From: Clostridia bacterium
GTDB lineage: Bacteria > Bacillota > Clostridia > Oscillospirales > Acutalibacteraceae
DNA: 64,000 nucleotides
Assembly (NCBI GenBank): GCA_017416345.1
Contig: JAFQCR010000001.1
Span: forward strand, 47,605-111,604
Direction: 5' to 3'
Positions 8,525 to 18,351 of this stretch are shown here, piece after piece; position 1 is the first letter of the stretch, and the number at the start of each line of letters is the position of its first letter. The notes below the pieces were generated by a model. It saw nothing but the letters and a program-made list of their open reading frames with translations, had not been told where the DNA came from and made no database searches. The position numbers and the translations under genes are program-made.

Positions 8525-9736
8525 ATGGCAATCACACTCAAAAACTGTCTTGAATACAAGAGCGGCACATTCAAAAAAACCGACGAGAGACAAATCGTTT
8601 CCGACGGTAGTGGTGCCGCTATTTCTATTTCTGACTGTGTTGTTTTTCCGGCTTTTTGTGATGTACACGTGCATCTCAGAGAGCCGGGATTTTTTTATAA
8701 AGAGACCATAAAGTCGGGAACGGCCGCCGCAGCAAGGGGCGGTTACACCGATGTGTTCTCGATGCCCAACCTGGATCCAGTACCCGACAGCGTAGAAAAT
8801 ATGCGTCAGCAGTTGGATATTATAGAAAAAGATGCGAGTATACGTGTTCATCCTTATGCCGCAATAACGGTCGGTCAAAAGGGCGAGGAATTGGCCGATA
8901 TCGACGGTCTGGCACCTATTTCGGCCGCTTTTTCGGATGACGGACGTGGTGTGCAGAGCGCCGAAATGATGAAGGTCGCAATGCTCAAGGCTAAAGAACA
9001 CGGTATGATAATCGCCGCCCATTGTGAGGATAATTCGCTTCTTTTCGGAGGATATATACACGACGGCGAATATGCAAAATCCCACGGTCATAAAGGCATC
9101 TGCAGTGAGAGCGAATGGGGCCCCATTAAGCGGGATATCGAGCTTTTGAAGGAAACGGGCTGTAAGTACCACGTCTGCCACGTTTCCACCAAGGAAAGCG
9201 TTGAGCTGATACGCAAGGCTAAAGCCGAGGGCGTGGATATAACCTGCGAGACCGGTCCGCACTACCTTGTTCTTGATGACAGCGATCTTCAAGAGGATGC
9301 ACGCTTTAAGATGAATCCGCCGTTAAGGTCTAAAGAGGACAGGCTGGCGCTTATCGAGGGTATCAAGGACGGTACCATTGATATGATAGCCACCGACCAC
9401 GCACCTCACAGCGCCGAGGAAAAGGGCAGGGGACTTGAAAAAAGCCTTATGGGTGTTGTAGGTCTTGAAACGGCCTTCCCCGTAATGTATACAAAATTGG
9501 TCAAAACGGGTGTTATCACCCTTGAAAAGTTGGTCGAGCTTATGGCAATAAATCCGAGAAAACGCTTCGGACTGCCCGAAACCGACGATATATGCGTTTT
9601 TGACCTTAATGAGGAATATGTGATCGACCCCGAGGAGTTTTTGACAATGGGCAGAAGCACTCCGTTTAAGGGTGACAAGGTGTATGGCAGATGTTTGCTC
9701 ACGGTTTGTGACGGCAAGGTCGTATACAGTAAGTAG
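8525..9736 (+). CDS. pyrC: Dihydroorotase
   Basis: 403 residues, class I amidohydrolase-type dihydroorotase; it closes N-carbamoyl-aspartate to dihydroorotate, step three of UMP synthesis. Metal-site motifs: DVHVHLREPG near residue 50, the HCEDN histidine, CHVST, and the catalytic Asp in ATDHAPHS. The N-terminal and C-terminal strands form the small beta-sandwich usual in the family. The carboxylated-Lys position of some members is not obvious from sequence alone. First gene of the operon, start ATG after AAGGAG. Confidence 0.95.
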   Translation: MAITLKNCLEYKSGTFKKTDERQIVSDGSGAAISISDCVVFPAFCDVHVHLREPGFFYKETIKSGTAAAARGGYTDVFSMPNLDPVPDSVENMRQQLDIIEKDASIRVHPYAAITVGQKGEELADIDGLAPISAAFSDDGRGVQSAEMMKVAMLKAKEHGMIIAAHCEDNSLLFGGYIHDGEYAKSHGHKGICSESEWGPIKRDIELLKETGCKYHVCHVSTKESVELIRKAKAEGVDITCETGPHYLVLDDSDLQEDARFKMNPPLRSKEDRLALIEGIKDGTIDMIATDHAPHSAEEKGRGLEKSLMGVVGLETAFPVMYTKLVKTGVITLEKLVELMAINPRKRFGLPETDDICVFDLNEEYVIDPEEFLTMGRSTPFKGDKVYGRCLLTVCDGKVVYSK

Positions 9737-9780
9737 TTTGAAATTTAAATTGATATAGAGTAATTTGGGAGGAACAAAAA

Positions 9781-12700
9781 ATGGCAAAGAGAACAGACAT
9801 CAAAAAAATACTTATCATCGGCTCGGGTCCGATCGTTATCGGTCAGGCTGCCGAGTTTGACTATGCAGGCACACAGGCTTGCCTGGCGTTGAAGGAGGAG
9901 GGCTACGAGGTAGTTCTTTGTAACTCCAACCCTGCAACCATCATGACCGACACCACCATTGCCGATAAGGTCTATATGGAACCGTTGACCCTGGAGTACA
10001 TGGCCAAGATCCTCCGTTACGAGCGTCCCGATGCCATCGTTCCCGGTATCGGCGGTCAGACCGGTCTGAACCTTGCAATGCAGCTTGAGAAAAAGGGCGT
10101 TTTGAAGGAATGCGGCGTTGAGTTGCTTGGTACCTCGAGCGAGAGTATCGAGCGAGCCGAGGACCGTGAGATGTTCAAGGAGCTTTGCCAGTCTATCGGT
10201 GAGCCCACCATTCCTTCCGAGATCACCTATAATATTGAGGAGGCCAAGGCGGCGGCCGCACGTATCGGCTACCCCGTAGTTTTGCGCCCTGCATTTACTT
10301 TGGGCGGTACCGGCGGCGGTTTTGCTTACAACGAGGAAGAGCTTGTTGAGATCGGTATCAACGCATTTAAGCTTTCTCCCGTTTCGCAGGTTCTTATTGA
10401 AAAATCGGTTCGTGGATATAAGGAGATCGAGTTTGAGGTCATGCGTGACTCTAACGACCACGCAATTACCATCTGCGGTATGGAAAATATCGACCCCGTC
10501 GGTGTCCACACCGGTGACTCTTTGGTCGTAGCACCTATTATGACCTTGAATGACCATGACCTTAAGATGCTCAATGATAGTGCAATCAAGCTTATCAAAG
10601 AGCTCAAGATCGAGGGTGGATGTAATGTTCAGTTTGCTTTGAATCCTCATTCGAGCGAGTATTATCTTATTGAGGTCAACCCCCGTGTTTCTCGTTCTTC
10701 GGCTTTGGCTTCCAAGGCTTCGGGTTACCCCATCGCACGTGTTACCGCAAAGATCGCAGTCGGTATGGCTTTGGAGGATATCAAGATCGCCAACACCAAC
10801 GCCGCATTTGAGCCTCAGCTTGACTATGTAATTGCCAAGCTTCCCAGATTCCCGTTTGATAAGTTCACCTCTGCTCCCAACAAGCTTGGCACCCAGATGA
10901 AGGCTACCGGTGAGGTTATGGGTATCGGCTCCAACCTTGAGGAGGCTCTCTTAAAGGGCACCCGTTCACTTGAGGTTGGTGTAAACCACATCTATCACGC
11001 AAAGTTTGACAATATGACCGAGGATGAGCTTAAGGAGTACATCAAGGAGTTCCGCTCGGACAACATTTTTGCTATCGCAGAGCTGCTTGCACGTGGCGCC
11101 TCTATTGACGAGATCCACGAGATCACCATGATCACTCCCTTCTTCCTCGAATCAATCAAGCGTATCGTTGATATGGAGGAGACTCTGAAGGCTCACGTGA
11201 ACGACAAGGAAACCCTCCTTGCCGCCAAGAAGATGGGCTTCAGCGATAAGTATGTTGCTCGTATGTGGAAGTGCAACGAGCTTGACGTTTACAACTTCCG
11301 TAAAGAAAATCATCTGTTCCCCGTGTTCAAGATGGTCGATACCTGCCACACCGGTGCATATATTCCTTATTTCTATTCGTCATACTCCGATGAGAATGCT
11401 TCGGTATTGACCGATAAGAAGAAGCTGGTCGTTCTCGGCGCAGGCCCTATCCGTATCGGTCAGGGTGTTGAGTTTGACTACTCCACCGTTCACGCCGTTG
11501 CAACCATCAAGAACTCGGGCTACGAGGCTATTATCATAAACAACAACCCCGAAACCGTTTCGACCGACTATACAACCGCTGATAAGCTGTATTTCGAGCC
11601 ACTTACTCCCGAGGATGTTATGAACATCATTGAGTTTGAAAAGCCTGAGGGCGTTGTTGCATCGCTTGGCGGCCAGACCGCTATCAACCTTGCACAGCCG
11701 CTTACCGACCGCGGTGTTAAGATAATCGGTACTGATTGCGCCGCTATCGACAAAGCAGAGGACCGAAACGCATTTGAGAATCTTCTCAATGAGCTTGATA
11801 TCCCCAGAGCCAAGGGTCAGGCCGTAACCAAGATCGAGGACGGCATCAAGGCCGCCGCCGAGATCGGTTACCCCGTGCTTGTCCGTCCCAGCTTCGTTTT
11901 GGGTGGCAGAGCAATGCAGATCGTTGCCAACGAGGAGCAGCTCCGTCATTACCTTAAGACCGCTGTTGAAATTGATGAGGACAAGCCTGTTCTGGTTGAT
12001 AAATACATCGAAGGCCGTGAGGTCGAGATCGACGCTATCTGTGACGGACGTAACGTTTTCGTCCCCGGTATTATGGAGCTTGTTGAGCGTACCGGTGTTC
12101 ACTCGGGTGACTCGATCAGCGTATATCCCTCGTTCAGTATTTCGGATAAGGTCAAGGGCATCATCCTGCAGTATGCCAAGAAATTAGGTCTTGGTATCTG
12201 CATCGTGGGTCTTTACAACATTCAGTTTATTGTTGACAAGGATGACAATGTGTTCATCATCGAGGTCAACCCTCGTTCTTCCAGAACCGTTCCGTTCCTT
12301 TCAAAGGCAACGGGTTACAGCCTGGCCGATATTGCAACCGAGTGTATTATGGGCAAGAGCCTGAAAGAGCAGGGAATATTTGATATTTATCCCGAGGAGA
12401 AAAAGCGTTGGTACTGTAAGGCTCCCGTATTCTCGTTTAATAAGATTCGTGGTCTTGACGCCTATCTCTCACCCGAAATGAAGTCTACCGGTGAAGCCAT
12501 CGGCTATGACGATAAGCTCAACCGTGCGCTTTATAAGGCTTTGCAGGCTTCGGGTATGCATCTGCAGAACTACGGCACTGTGTTTGCTACCATTGCCGAC
12601 AAGGATAAGGAAGAGGCTTTGCCGCTTATCCGCCGCTTCTATAACCTTGGCTTTAACATTGAAGCAACCCAGGGTACTGCCGATTTCCTCAAGAAAAACG

Positions 12701-12954
12701 GCATCCGCACCCACGTTCTTGGAAAGATCAGCGAGGGCTGTGACGAGATACCCGAGTCCTTGCGTCAGGGTCATATTGCCTATGTTATCAACACCAAGGA
12801 TCCCGGCGACACCAACAACGGCAACGACGGACATCAGATCCGTCAGCTTGCAACCGAGAACAATGTCACCATCTTTACCGCACTCGATACCGTAAAGGTC
12901 GTGCTTGACGTTCTTGAGGAGACTACCCTCTGCGTATCTACCATTGATGCATAA
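9781..12954 (+). CDS. carB: Carbamoyl-phosphate synthase large subunit
   Basis: 1057 residues, full length. It makes carbamoyl phosphate from bicarbonate, ammonia and two ATP. The two homologous ATP-grasp halves are visible: N-half opening with KILIIGSGPIVIGQAAEFDY and IEVNPRVSRSSALASKASG, C-half opening with LVVLGAGPIRIGQGVEFDYS and IEVNPRSSRTVPFLSKATG, then a C-terminal MGS-like allosteric domain (about residues 920-1057). Ammonia must come from the glutaminase subunit CarA, which is not in this operon or window. Start ATG after GGGAGG. Since pyrimidine enzymes surround it, this copy is likely the pyrimidine-controlled one. Confidence 0.97.
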   Translation: MAKRTDIKKILIIGSGPIVIGQAAEFDYAGTQACLALKEEGYEVVLCNSNPATIMTDTTIADKVYMEPLTLEYMAKILRYERPDAIVPGIGGQTGLNLAMQLEKKGVLKECGVELLGTSSESIERAEDREMFKELCQSIGEPTIPSEITYNIEEAKAAAARIGYPVVLRPAFTLGGTGGGFAYNEEELVEIGINAFKLSPVSQVLIEKSVRGYKEIEFEVMRDSNDHAITICGMENIDPVGVHTGDSLVVAPIMTLNDHDLKMLNDSAIKLIKELKIEGGCNVQFALNPHSSEYYLIEVNPRVSRSSALASKASGYPIARVTAKIAVGMALEDIKIANTNAAFEPQLDYVIAKLPRFPFDKFTSAPNKLGTQMKATGEVMGIGSNLEEALLKGTRSLEVGVNHIYHAKFDNMTEDELKEYIKEFRSDNIFAIAELLARGASIDEIHEITMITPFFLESIKRIVDMEETLKAHVNDKETLLAAKKMGFSDKYVARMWKCNELDVYNFRKENHLFPVFKMVDTCHTGAYIPYFYSSYSDENASVLTDKKKLVVLGAGPIRIGQGVEFDYSTVHAVATIKNSGYEAIIINNNPETVSTDYTTADKLYFEPLTPEDVMNIIEFEKPEGVVASLGGQTAINLAQPLTDRGVKIIGTDCAAIDKAEDRNAFENLLNELDIPRAKGQAVTKIEDGIKAAAEIGYPVLVRPSFVLGGRAMQIVANEEQLRHYLKTAVEIDEDKPVLVDKYIEGREVEIDAICDGRNVFVPGIMELVERTGVHSGDSISVYPSFSISDKVKGIILQYAKKLGLGICIVGLYNIQFIVDKDDNVFIIEVNPRSSRTVPFLSKATGYSLADIATECIMGKSLKEQGIFDIYPEEKKRWYCKAPVFSFNKIRGLDAYLSPEMKSTGEAIGYDDKLNRALYKALQASGMHLQNYGTVFATIADKDKEEALPLIRRFYNLGFNIEATQGTADFLKKNGIRTHVLGKISEGCDEIPESLRQGHIAYVINTKDPGDTNNGNDGHQIRQLATENNVTIFTALDTVKVVLDVLEETTLCVSTIDA

Positions 12955-12963
12955 GGAGTTAAA

Positions 12964-13695
12964 ATGAAACAAGGTATTTTTGAGATCACCGAAAACCGTA
13001 TGATTGCCAAAAACACCTACCTTATGGTGTTAAAGGGCGATGTTTCGGATATTACGGCTTCGGGTCAGTTTATCAATATAAAGCTGGACGGATTTTTCCT
13101 TCGCCGCCCCATTTCGGTCTGCGATGTAAACGCCGATTCGGTCACCATTATCTACAAGGTCGTAGGTAAGGGAACCGAGGTTATGGCCAAAATGTCGGCA
13201 GGTGAAAGGTTGGACGTTCTGACGGGTCTCGGCAACGGCTATGACCTGTCAAAATCGGGCGACCGTCCTGTGTTGCTCGGCGGCGGAGCAGGCGTTCCGC
13301 CTATGTATATGCTTTGCCGTCTGTTGATCGAAGAGGGCAAAAAGCCTTCGGTCATTCTGGGCTTTAACACAAAAGACGAGGTCTTTTTTGAAGAAGAGTT
13401 CAAGACGCTCGGTGCCGATGTTACCGTTACTACGGCTGACGGAAGCTATGGTTTAAAAGGCTTTGTCACCGATGCTATGAAGCAGATGGAATATACATAT
13501 TTTTACACCTGCGGTCCCGAGCCGATGCTCAAGGCTATTGACAAAACGGCTACCACAAGCGGTCAGTTGAGCTTTGAGGAGCGTATGGGCTGTGGCTTCG
13601 GTGCTTGTATGGGCTGCTCCTGCAAGACCAAGTACGGCAACAAGCGCATCTGTAAGGACGGACCCGTTTTAGAAAGGGAGGAGATCATATGGTAA
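12964..13695 (+). CDS. pyrK: Dihydroorotate dehydrogenase electron transfer subunit
   Basis: 243 residues. An FAD-binding beta-barrel (FLRRPISVCDV near residue 40 holds the RxxS-type flavin motif), an NAD-binding domain (GGGAGVPPMYMLCR), and a C-terminal [2Fe-2S] site, CGFGACMGCSCKT ... RICKDGPV, with four Cys. It passes electrons from the PyrD FMN to NAD+, which makes this a class 1B (NAD-dependent) dihydroorotate dehydrogenase suited to anaerobes. It overlaps pyrD by seven bases, as expected for subunits of one complex. Confidence 0.95.
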   Translation: MKQGIFEITENRMIAKNTYLMVLKGDVSDITASGQFINIKLDGFFLRRPISVCDVNADSVTIIYKVVGKGTEVMAKMSAGERLDVLTGLGNGYDLSKSGDRPVLLGGGAGVPPMYMLCRLLIEEGKKPSVILGFNTKDEVFFEEEFKTLGADVTVTTADGSYGLKGFVTDAMKQMEYTYFYTCGPEPMLKAIDKTATTSGQLSFEERMGCGFGACMGCSCKTKYGNKRICKDGPVLEREEIIW

Positions 13696-14606
13696 GCACA
13701 AAGGTCACACTTTGCGGAATCGAAATGGATAATCCTCTTATTCCTGCTTCGGGTACGTTTGGCTTCGGCTACGAATTTGCCGAAATCTATGATATAAACT
13801 GCCTTGGCACCTTCTCGTTTAAAGGTACGACCAAGGATCCCCGCTTTGGCAACCCCACACCCCGTATTGCCGAATGTGATGCAGGTATGATAAATGCGGT
13901 CGGTCTGCAGAACCCCGGTGTGGATAGGGTTTTGTCAGAGGAACTTCCCAAGCTTAAAAAATGCTTCCATAAACCCGTAATGGCTAACGTCAGTGGCTTT
14001 TCGGTTGAGGATTATGCCTATACCGTTGAAAAATTGGATGCAGAGGATCAGATCGGCTGGTTTGAGGTCAATGTTTCCTGCCCCAACGTTCACGGCGGCG
14101 GAATGAGCTTTGGCACATCTCCCGAGGCGGCTGCCGAGGTTACCCGTGCCTGCCGTAAGGTCACAAAAAAGCCTTTGCTTATTAAGCTTTCACCAAATGT
14201 TACCGATATTGTGTCGATAGCCAAGGCCTGCGAGGATGCAGGTGCCGACGGTATCAGTATGATAAACACAATGCTTGGTATGAGAATAGACCTTAAGACC
14301 AAGAGACCCGTTATCGCCAACAAAATGGGCGGATTTTCGGGTCCGGCCATAAAACCCGTGGCACTTCGTATGGTCTATCAGGTCTATGATGCCGTAAAGA
14401 TTCCGATAGTCGGAATGGGCGGTATCAGCACTGCCGAGGATGTTATCGAAATGATGCTTGCGGGTGCTACAGCCGTTCAGGTCGGTGCCGCAAACCTTGT
14501 TGACCCCTATGTTTGCAAGGACATCATCGAAAAACTGCCCGAGGTTATGCAAAAGTATGGAATAAACGATTTAAAAGATATTATAGGAGGAGCACACAAT
14601 GGGTAA
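13689..14606 (+). CDS. pyrD: Dihydroorotate dehydrogenase B, catalytic subunit
   Basis: 305 residues, FMN-binding TIM barrel that oxidises dihydroorotate to orotate. Seen: [13 protein letters not shown] at the N-terminus, [11 protein letters not shown] with the catalytic Cys of class 1 enzymes, [19 protein letters not shown], and the FMN phosphate loop [20 protein letters not shown]. Works with PyrK, whose gene it overlaps. It overlaps pyrF by eight bases at the other end. Confidence 0.96.
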   Translation: MVSTKVTLCGIEMDNPLIPASGTFGFGYEFAEIYDINCLGTFSFKGTTKDPRFGNPTPRIAECDAGMINAVGLQNPGVDRVLSEELPKLKKCFHKPVMANVSGFSVEDYAYTVEKLDAEDQIGWFEVNVSCPNVHGGGMSFGTSPEAAAEVTRACRKVTKKPLLIKLSPNVTDIVSIAKACEDAGADGISMINTMLGMRIDLKTKRPVIANKMGGFSGPAIKPVALRMVYQVYDAVKIPIVGMGGISTAEDVIEMMLAGATAVQVGAANLVDPYVCKDIIEKLPEVMQKYGINDLKDIIGGAHNG

Positions 14607-15297
14607 GGATGTTATTATTGCTTGTGATTTCGCAAGTAAAGAGGCTTGTCTTTCATTTTTGGACAAGTTTACGGGAAGAAAGCCGTTTGTCAAGATCGGT
14701 ATGGAGCTTTTCTATGCCGCAGGCCCCGAGATCGTAAGAGAGATCAAGGCAAGAGGACATAAGATATTCCTTGACTTGAAGCTTCATGACATTCCCAACA
14801 CCGTTAAAAAGTCGATGGCTGTTCTTTCCAACCTCGACGTAGATATGACCAATCTGCACGCAGGCGGTACCATCTCTATGATGGAAGCAGGTCTTGAGGG
14901 TCTTACCCGTGCCGACGGCACAAGACCCTTGCTTATCGCTGTTACCCAGCTGACCTCTACCGACCAGGAGAGAATGGAAAACGACCTGCTTATTAAAGAG
15001 CCTATCGACAAGGTCGTTATGCACTATGCACATAACGCAATGGTCGCAGGTCTTGACGGTGTTGTTTGTTCACCGCTTGAGGCAGGCAAGGTTCACGAAA
15101 CCTGCGGCGAAAAGTTCCTCACCGTCACCCCCGGTGTCCGTTTTGCTGACGGTGACGTCGGTGACCAAAAGCGTGTTATGACCCCTGCCGAGGCCAAGAA
15201 AATAGGCTCCGACTATATCGTTGTCGGCCGTCCCATCACCGCCGCAGAGGATCCCGTTGCCGCTTACGAGCGCTGTGTAGCCGAGTTCTGCGACTGA
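14599..15297 (+). CDS. pyrF: Orotidine 5'-phosphate decarboxylase
   Basis: 232 residues; converts OMP to UMP, the last step of the pathway. The catalytic Asp-Lys-Asp array is in [12 protein letters not shown], preceded by the first-strand Asp (IIACDFAS). The phosphate loop region [11 protein letters not shown] and the closing YIVVGRPIT are present. Start ATG after AGGAGG inside the pyrD end. Confidence 0.95.
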   Translation: MGKDVIIACDFASKEACLSFLDKFTGRKPFVKIGMELFYAAGPEIVREIKARGHKIFLDLKLHDIPNTVKKSMAVLSNLDVDMTNLHAGGTISMMEAGLEGLTRADGTRPLLIAVTQLTSTDQERMENDLLIKEPIDKVVMHYAHNAMVAGLDGVVCSPLEAGKVHETCGEKFLTVTPGVRFADGDVGDQKRVMTPAEAKKIGSDYIVVGRPITAAEDPVAAYERCVAEFCD

Positions 15298-15324
15298 TAA
15301 AATTTCCGAACCGAGAGGTGCGCT

Positions 15325-16125
15325 ATGAGATACGTCTGGGATAACGATATGCATATCCATTCACGGCTGTCGCTCTGCTCCAAAGACCCCGAGCAGACGA
15401 CTGATCGGATTTTGCAATATGCCAAGGATAACGGTCTTAAAACCGTAGTTTTAACCGACCATTGCTGGGACGACAAAAGTATTCCTTCAAGTGATTGGTA
15501 TAAATATCAGGATCTTGAATACTGTAAACGTTCTCTGCCGTTGCCAAAGGCTGACGGAATCGAGTTTTTGTTCGGTGTTGAAAGCGAAATGCATCACACC
15601 CACCTTATTCCGTTGAGCTTGGAGGAAATGGACAAGCTCGATTTTATCGTCGTCCCCTTGACCCATATGCATATGGTGGGTCACGCCATCACCAAAGAGG
15701 AGGGCGCATCCCCCGAAAATAGGGCGAAGGCTTGGGTCGAGCGTTTTGAGGCATTTTTGGCAAAGGATCTTCCTTTCAAAAAGATGGGTCTTGCGCATCT
15801 GACCTGCGGACTTATTGCACCGAACCGTGAGGATTACCTGCGTGTTTTAGAGCTTTTGCCGACCGATAAAATGACCGAGCTGTTCAAAAAAGCGGCTGAG
15901 GTCGGCGTCGGAATCGAGCTTAACGCAAGTGATATGGATTTTAAACCCGAAGAGGCCGAAACGGTGCTTAAAATGTACCGCATCGCTAAAGCACAGGGCT
16001 GTAAGTTCTATATGGGCTCTGATGCACACCATCCTGCAACACTTGATAAGGCAAAGGCAATATTTGAACGAGCAATAGATATGCTGGGTCTTACCGAAGA
16101 CGATAAATTCCATATAGGTAAATAA
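15325..16125 (+). CDS. PHP-domain phosphoesterase inside the pyr operon
   Basis: 266 residues with the metal-binding motifs of the PHP superfamily: DMHIHS (HxH) at the N-terminus, LTDHCWDD, a middle ESEMHHTH segment, HL near residue 155 and the C-terminal GSDAHHP. Such enzymes hydrolyse phosphate esters (for instance histidinol phosphate or small nucleotides). It lies 27 bases after pyrF and about 26 before pyrE, all on one transcript, so a link to pyrimidine nucleotide or phosphate metabolism is possible, but no known pyrimidine step lacks an enzyme here. Start ATG after GAGAGGTG. Function not assigned. Confidence 0.8.
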   Translation: MRYVWDNDMHIHSRLSLCSKDPEQTTDRILQYAKDNGLKTVVLTDHCWDDKSIPSSDWYKYQDLEYCKRSLPLPKADGIEFLFGVESEMHHTHLIPLSLEEMDKLDFIVVPLTHMHMVGHAITKEEGASPENRAKAWVERFEAFLAKDLPFKKMGLAHLTCGLIAPNREDYLRVLELLPTDKMTELFKKAAEVGVGIELNASDMDFKPEEAETVLKMYRIAKAQGCKFYMGSDAHHPATLDKAKAIFERAIDMLGLTEDDKFHIGK

Positions 16126-16151
16126 GATATTGTGATATAAGGAGAATGAAA

Positions 16152-16808
16152 ATGGAAAGCTACAAGAGAGAATTTATTCAGTTTTTAGAGGGTGCCGGAG
16201 TTTTGAAATTCGGTGATTTCACCGCAAAATCGGGACGTAAGATCCCTTACTTCATCAACGCAGGCGATATCAAGACCGGCGACCAGATCTCTAAATTAGG
16301 CGAGTTCTATGCCAAAGCTTATTTTGAGAAGGTTGGAACTAAGAAAACCGTGCTTTACGGCCCTGCATACAAGGGTATTCCCATTGCCGTTTCGGTTGCT
16401 TGCGCACTTTCTAAAGAGGGTCTCGACGTGCCCTTCTTCTTCAACCGCAAGGAGGAAAAGGACCACGGTGAAGGCGGAGTTTTCGTAGGCTACAAACCGC
16501 AGGCAGGCGAGGAGATCGTCATTGTTGAGGACGTTATCACCGCAGGTACCGCAATAAGAGAGAGCATGGCAATTTTGTCGGGACTCGAGGGCACCAAGGT
16601 TGCTGCAACCTTCGTAATGGTTGACCGCAAGGAAAAGGGGCAGACCGAGAAGAGTGCTATGGCCGAGGTTGGTGAGGAGTTCGGTTTCCCCGTATACTCG
16701 GTCGTTGACGTTTATGACATCATTGAGTACCTTGAGGAAGACCCCAAGAACAAGGAAAATGTTGACCGCATCAAGGCTTACCTTGCCATCAACGGTGCAA
16801 AGGCATAA
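16152..16808 (+). CDS. pyrE: Orotate phosphoribosyltransferase
   Basis: 218 residues; joins orotate and PRPP to OMP. The PRPP loop is VIVEDVITAGTAIRES, and GPAYKGIPIAVSVA and FFNRKEEKDHGEGG are the usual flexible-loop regions. AAGGAG at 16139-16144 is one base from an ATG at 16146 but seven from the ATG at 16152, so the second ATG is preferred (protein begins MESYKREF). Confidence 0.95.
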   Translation: MESYKREFIQFLEGAGVLKFGDFTAKSGRKIPYFINAGDIKTGDQISKLGEFYAKAYFEKVGTKKTVLYGPAYKGIPIAVSVACALSKEGLDVPFFFNRKEEKDHGEGGVFVGYKPQAGEEIVIVEDVITAGTAIRESMAILSGLEGTKVAATFVMVDRKEKGQTEKSAMAEVGEEFGFPVYSVVDVYDIIEYLEEDPKNKENVDRIKAYLAINGAKA

Positions 16809-16835
16809 TTCATAAAACGAAAGGCTGACTTAAAA

Positions 16836-17753
16836 ATGAGAAGTCTTATCAGTATTTTAGACCTTAGCGTTGCCGAGATCGACGAGCTTGTTGCAACCGC
16901 TAACGATATTATTGAAAACCCTAAAAAATACAGCGAGGTCTGTCACGGCAAAAAACTGGCGACCCTGTTCTTTGAGCCTTCGACCCGTACCCGTTTGAGC
17001 TTTGAGGCTGCTATGTATGAGTTGGGCGGTTGCGTTTTGGGCTTTTCCGAGGCACAGAGTTCTTCGGCCGCTAAAGGCGAAAGTGTTGCCGATACGGCCA
17101 AGACTATTTCCTGCTATGCCGATATCATCGCAATGCGTCATCCTAAAGAGGGCGCACCGCTTGTTGCCGCTATGAACGCTTCCATCCCCGTTATCAACGC
17201 AGGTGACGGCGGTCACAATCACCCCACACAGACCCTCGCCGACCTTTTGACCATTCAGCGTGAAAAGGGTGGCTTTAAGGGCCTTACCGTGGGTCTTTGC
17301 GGTGATCTTAAATTCGGCCGTACCGTTCATTCGCTTATTGAGGCAATGTCCCGTTATGAGGATGTTAAGTTTGTACTTATCTCGCCCGAGGAGCTGAAAT
17401 TACCGAGCTACGTCAAAAACGATGTGCTCAAAAAACACGGTATCAAGTATAAGCAGACCACCGACCTTGAGGCTGTTATGCCCGAGCTTGACATTCTTTA
17501 TATGACCCGTGTTCAGCGTGAGCGCTTCTTTAACGAGGAGGATTATCTCCGTTTGAAGGATAGCTATATCCTCACTCCGCAGAAGCTCAAAAACGCCAAG
17601 GCTGACCTTTCGATTATGCATCCGCTGCCGAGAGTAAACGAGATCAGCGTTGCGATTGACAATGATCCCAGAGCCGCTTATTTCAAGCAGGTGTTGAACG
17701 GAAAATATATGAGAATGGCGCTTATAATGAAACTCCTGGAGGTGACGGTGTGA
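16836..17753 (+). CDS. pyrB: Aspartate carbamoyltransferase catalytic subunit
   Basis: 305 residues; forms N-carbamoyl-aspartate, step two. The carbamoyl-phosphate site [12 protein letters not shown] is at about residues 48-59, the mobile loop SSSAAKGES follows, and HPLPRVNEI closes the active site near the C-terminus. With PyrI next to it, the enzyme is expected to be the allosteric dodecamer type. The stop codon overlaps the pyrI start. Confidence 0.96.
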   Translation: MRSLISILDLSVAEIDELVATANDIIENPKKYSEVCHGKKLATLFFEPSTRTRLSFEAAMYELGGCVLGFSEAQSSSAAKGESVADTAKTISCYADIIAMRHPKEGAPLVAAMNASIPVINAGDGGHNHPTQTLADLLTIQREKGGFKGLTVGLCGDLKFGRTVHSLIEAMSRYEDVKFVLISPEELKLPSYVKNDVLKKHGIKYKQTTDLEAVMPELDILYMTRVQRERFFNEEDYLRLKDSYILTPQKLKNAKADLSIMHPLPRVNEISVAIDNDPRAAYFKQVLNGKYMRMALIMKLLEVTV

Positions 17754-18175
17754 TGAATATTAACCCTATCAAAAACGGTATCGTTATCGACCATATCACC
17801 GCAGGCAAGGCCATGCAGATATATACTCTTTTGGGACTTGACAAGCTCGATTGCTCGGTTGCCATCATCAAAAACGTTGAGAGCGGCCGTATGGGCAAGA
17901 AGGATATCGTCAAGATCGACTTTGATTATGAAATTGACATTGATGTGCTGGGTTACATTGATTCGGGCGTCACCGTCAACGTCATCAAAAACGGTGAGAT
18001 CATCGAGAAAAAAGCCGTTGAGCTTCCCGAGAAGCTGACCAATGTCATCTTCTGCAAAAACCCCAGATGCATTTCCTCCTGCGAGCAGGAGCTTCCGCAT
18101 ATCTTCAAGCTGACCGATAAAAATCAGAAGATATACCGTTGCCTCTACTGCGAAACCAAGGCTAAGAATCTGTAA
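17753..18175 (+). CDS. pyrI: Aspartate carbamoyltransferase regulatory subunit
   Basis: 140 residues. N-terminal nucleotide-binding domain (NGIVIDHITAGKAMQI is the family opening) and a C-terminal zinc domain with four Cys: C-x5-C in CKNPRC and CLYC near the end, spaced as in E. coli PyrI. It binds CTP/UTP/ATP and tunes PyrB. GGAGG (17738-17742) serves either GTG at 17750 or ATG at 17753; ATG is chosen, giving a one-base overlap with the pyrB stop. Last gene of the operon. Confidence 0.95.
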   Translation: MNINPIKNGIVIDHITAGKAMQIYTLLGLDKLDCSVAIIKNVESGRMGKKDIVKIDFDYEIDIDVLGYIDSGVTVNVIKNGEIIEKKAVELPEKLTNVIFCKNPRCISSCEQELPHIFKLTDKNQKIYRCLYCETKAKNL

Positions 18176-18198
18176 TATATTAAATTTCATAGAATATA

Positions 18199-18323
18199 AA
18201 AAGGCTCCCTTGTGTAAAGGGAGCTGTCGGCGAAGCCGACTGAGGGATTGTCAATATATAAGCTTATCCCCTCAGTCACCTAAAGGTGACAGCTCCCCTT
18301 GGACAATCAAGGGGAGCCTTTAT
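18199..18323. repeat. Hairpin-rich inverted repeat element, likely pyr terminator
   Basis: The left half (AAAGGCTCCCTTG ... GACTGAGGGAT) and the reverse complement of the right half (AAAGGCTCCCCTTG ... GACTGAGGGGAT) are copies of one another, so the element is an inverted pair of units of about 52 bases. Each unit folds into two hairpins (CTCCCTT/AAGGGAG and GTCGGC/GCCGAC on the left; GTCACC/GGTGAC and CTCCCCTTG/CAAGGGGAG on the right). The last hairpin is followed by CTTTATTTTTT and can end pyr operon transcription. It sits between convergent genes. Repeats of this look are common in clostridial gut genomes, from memory. Confidence 0.75.
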
Positions 18324-18351
18324 TTTTTATCTTTATACTTTGTTTTGGAAC

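Noticed and set aside
18199-18323. CRISPR-like array of short palindromes
   Set aside because: The units are inverted rather than direct, there are no regular spacers, and no cas gene is in the window.
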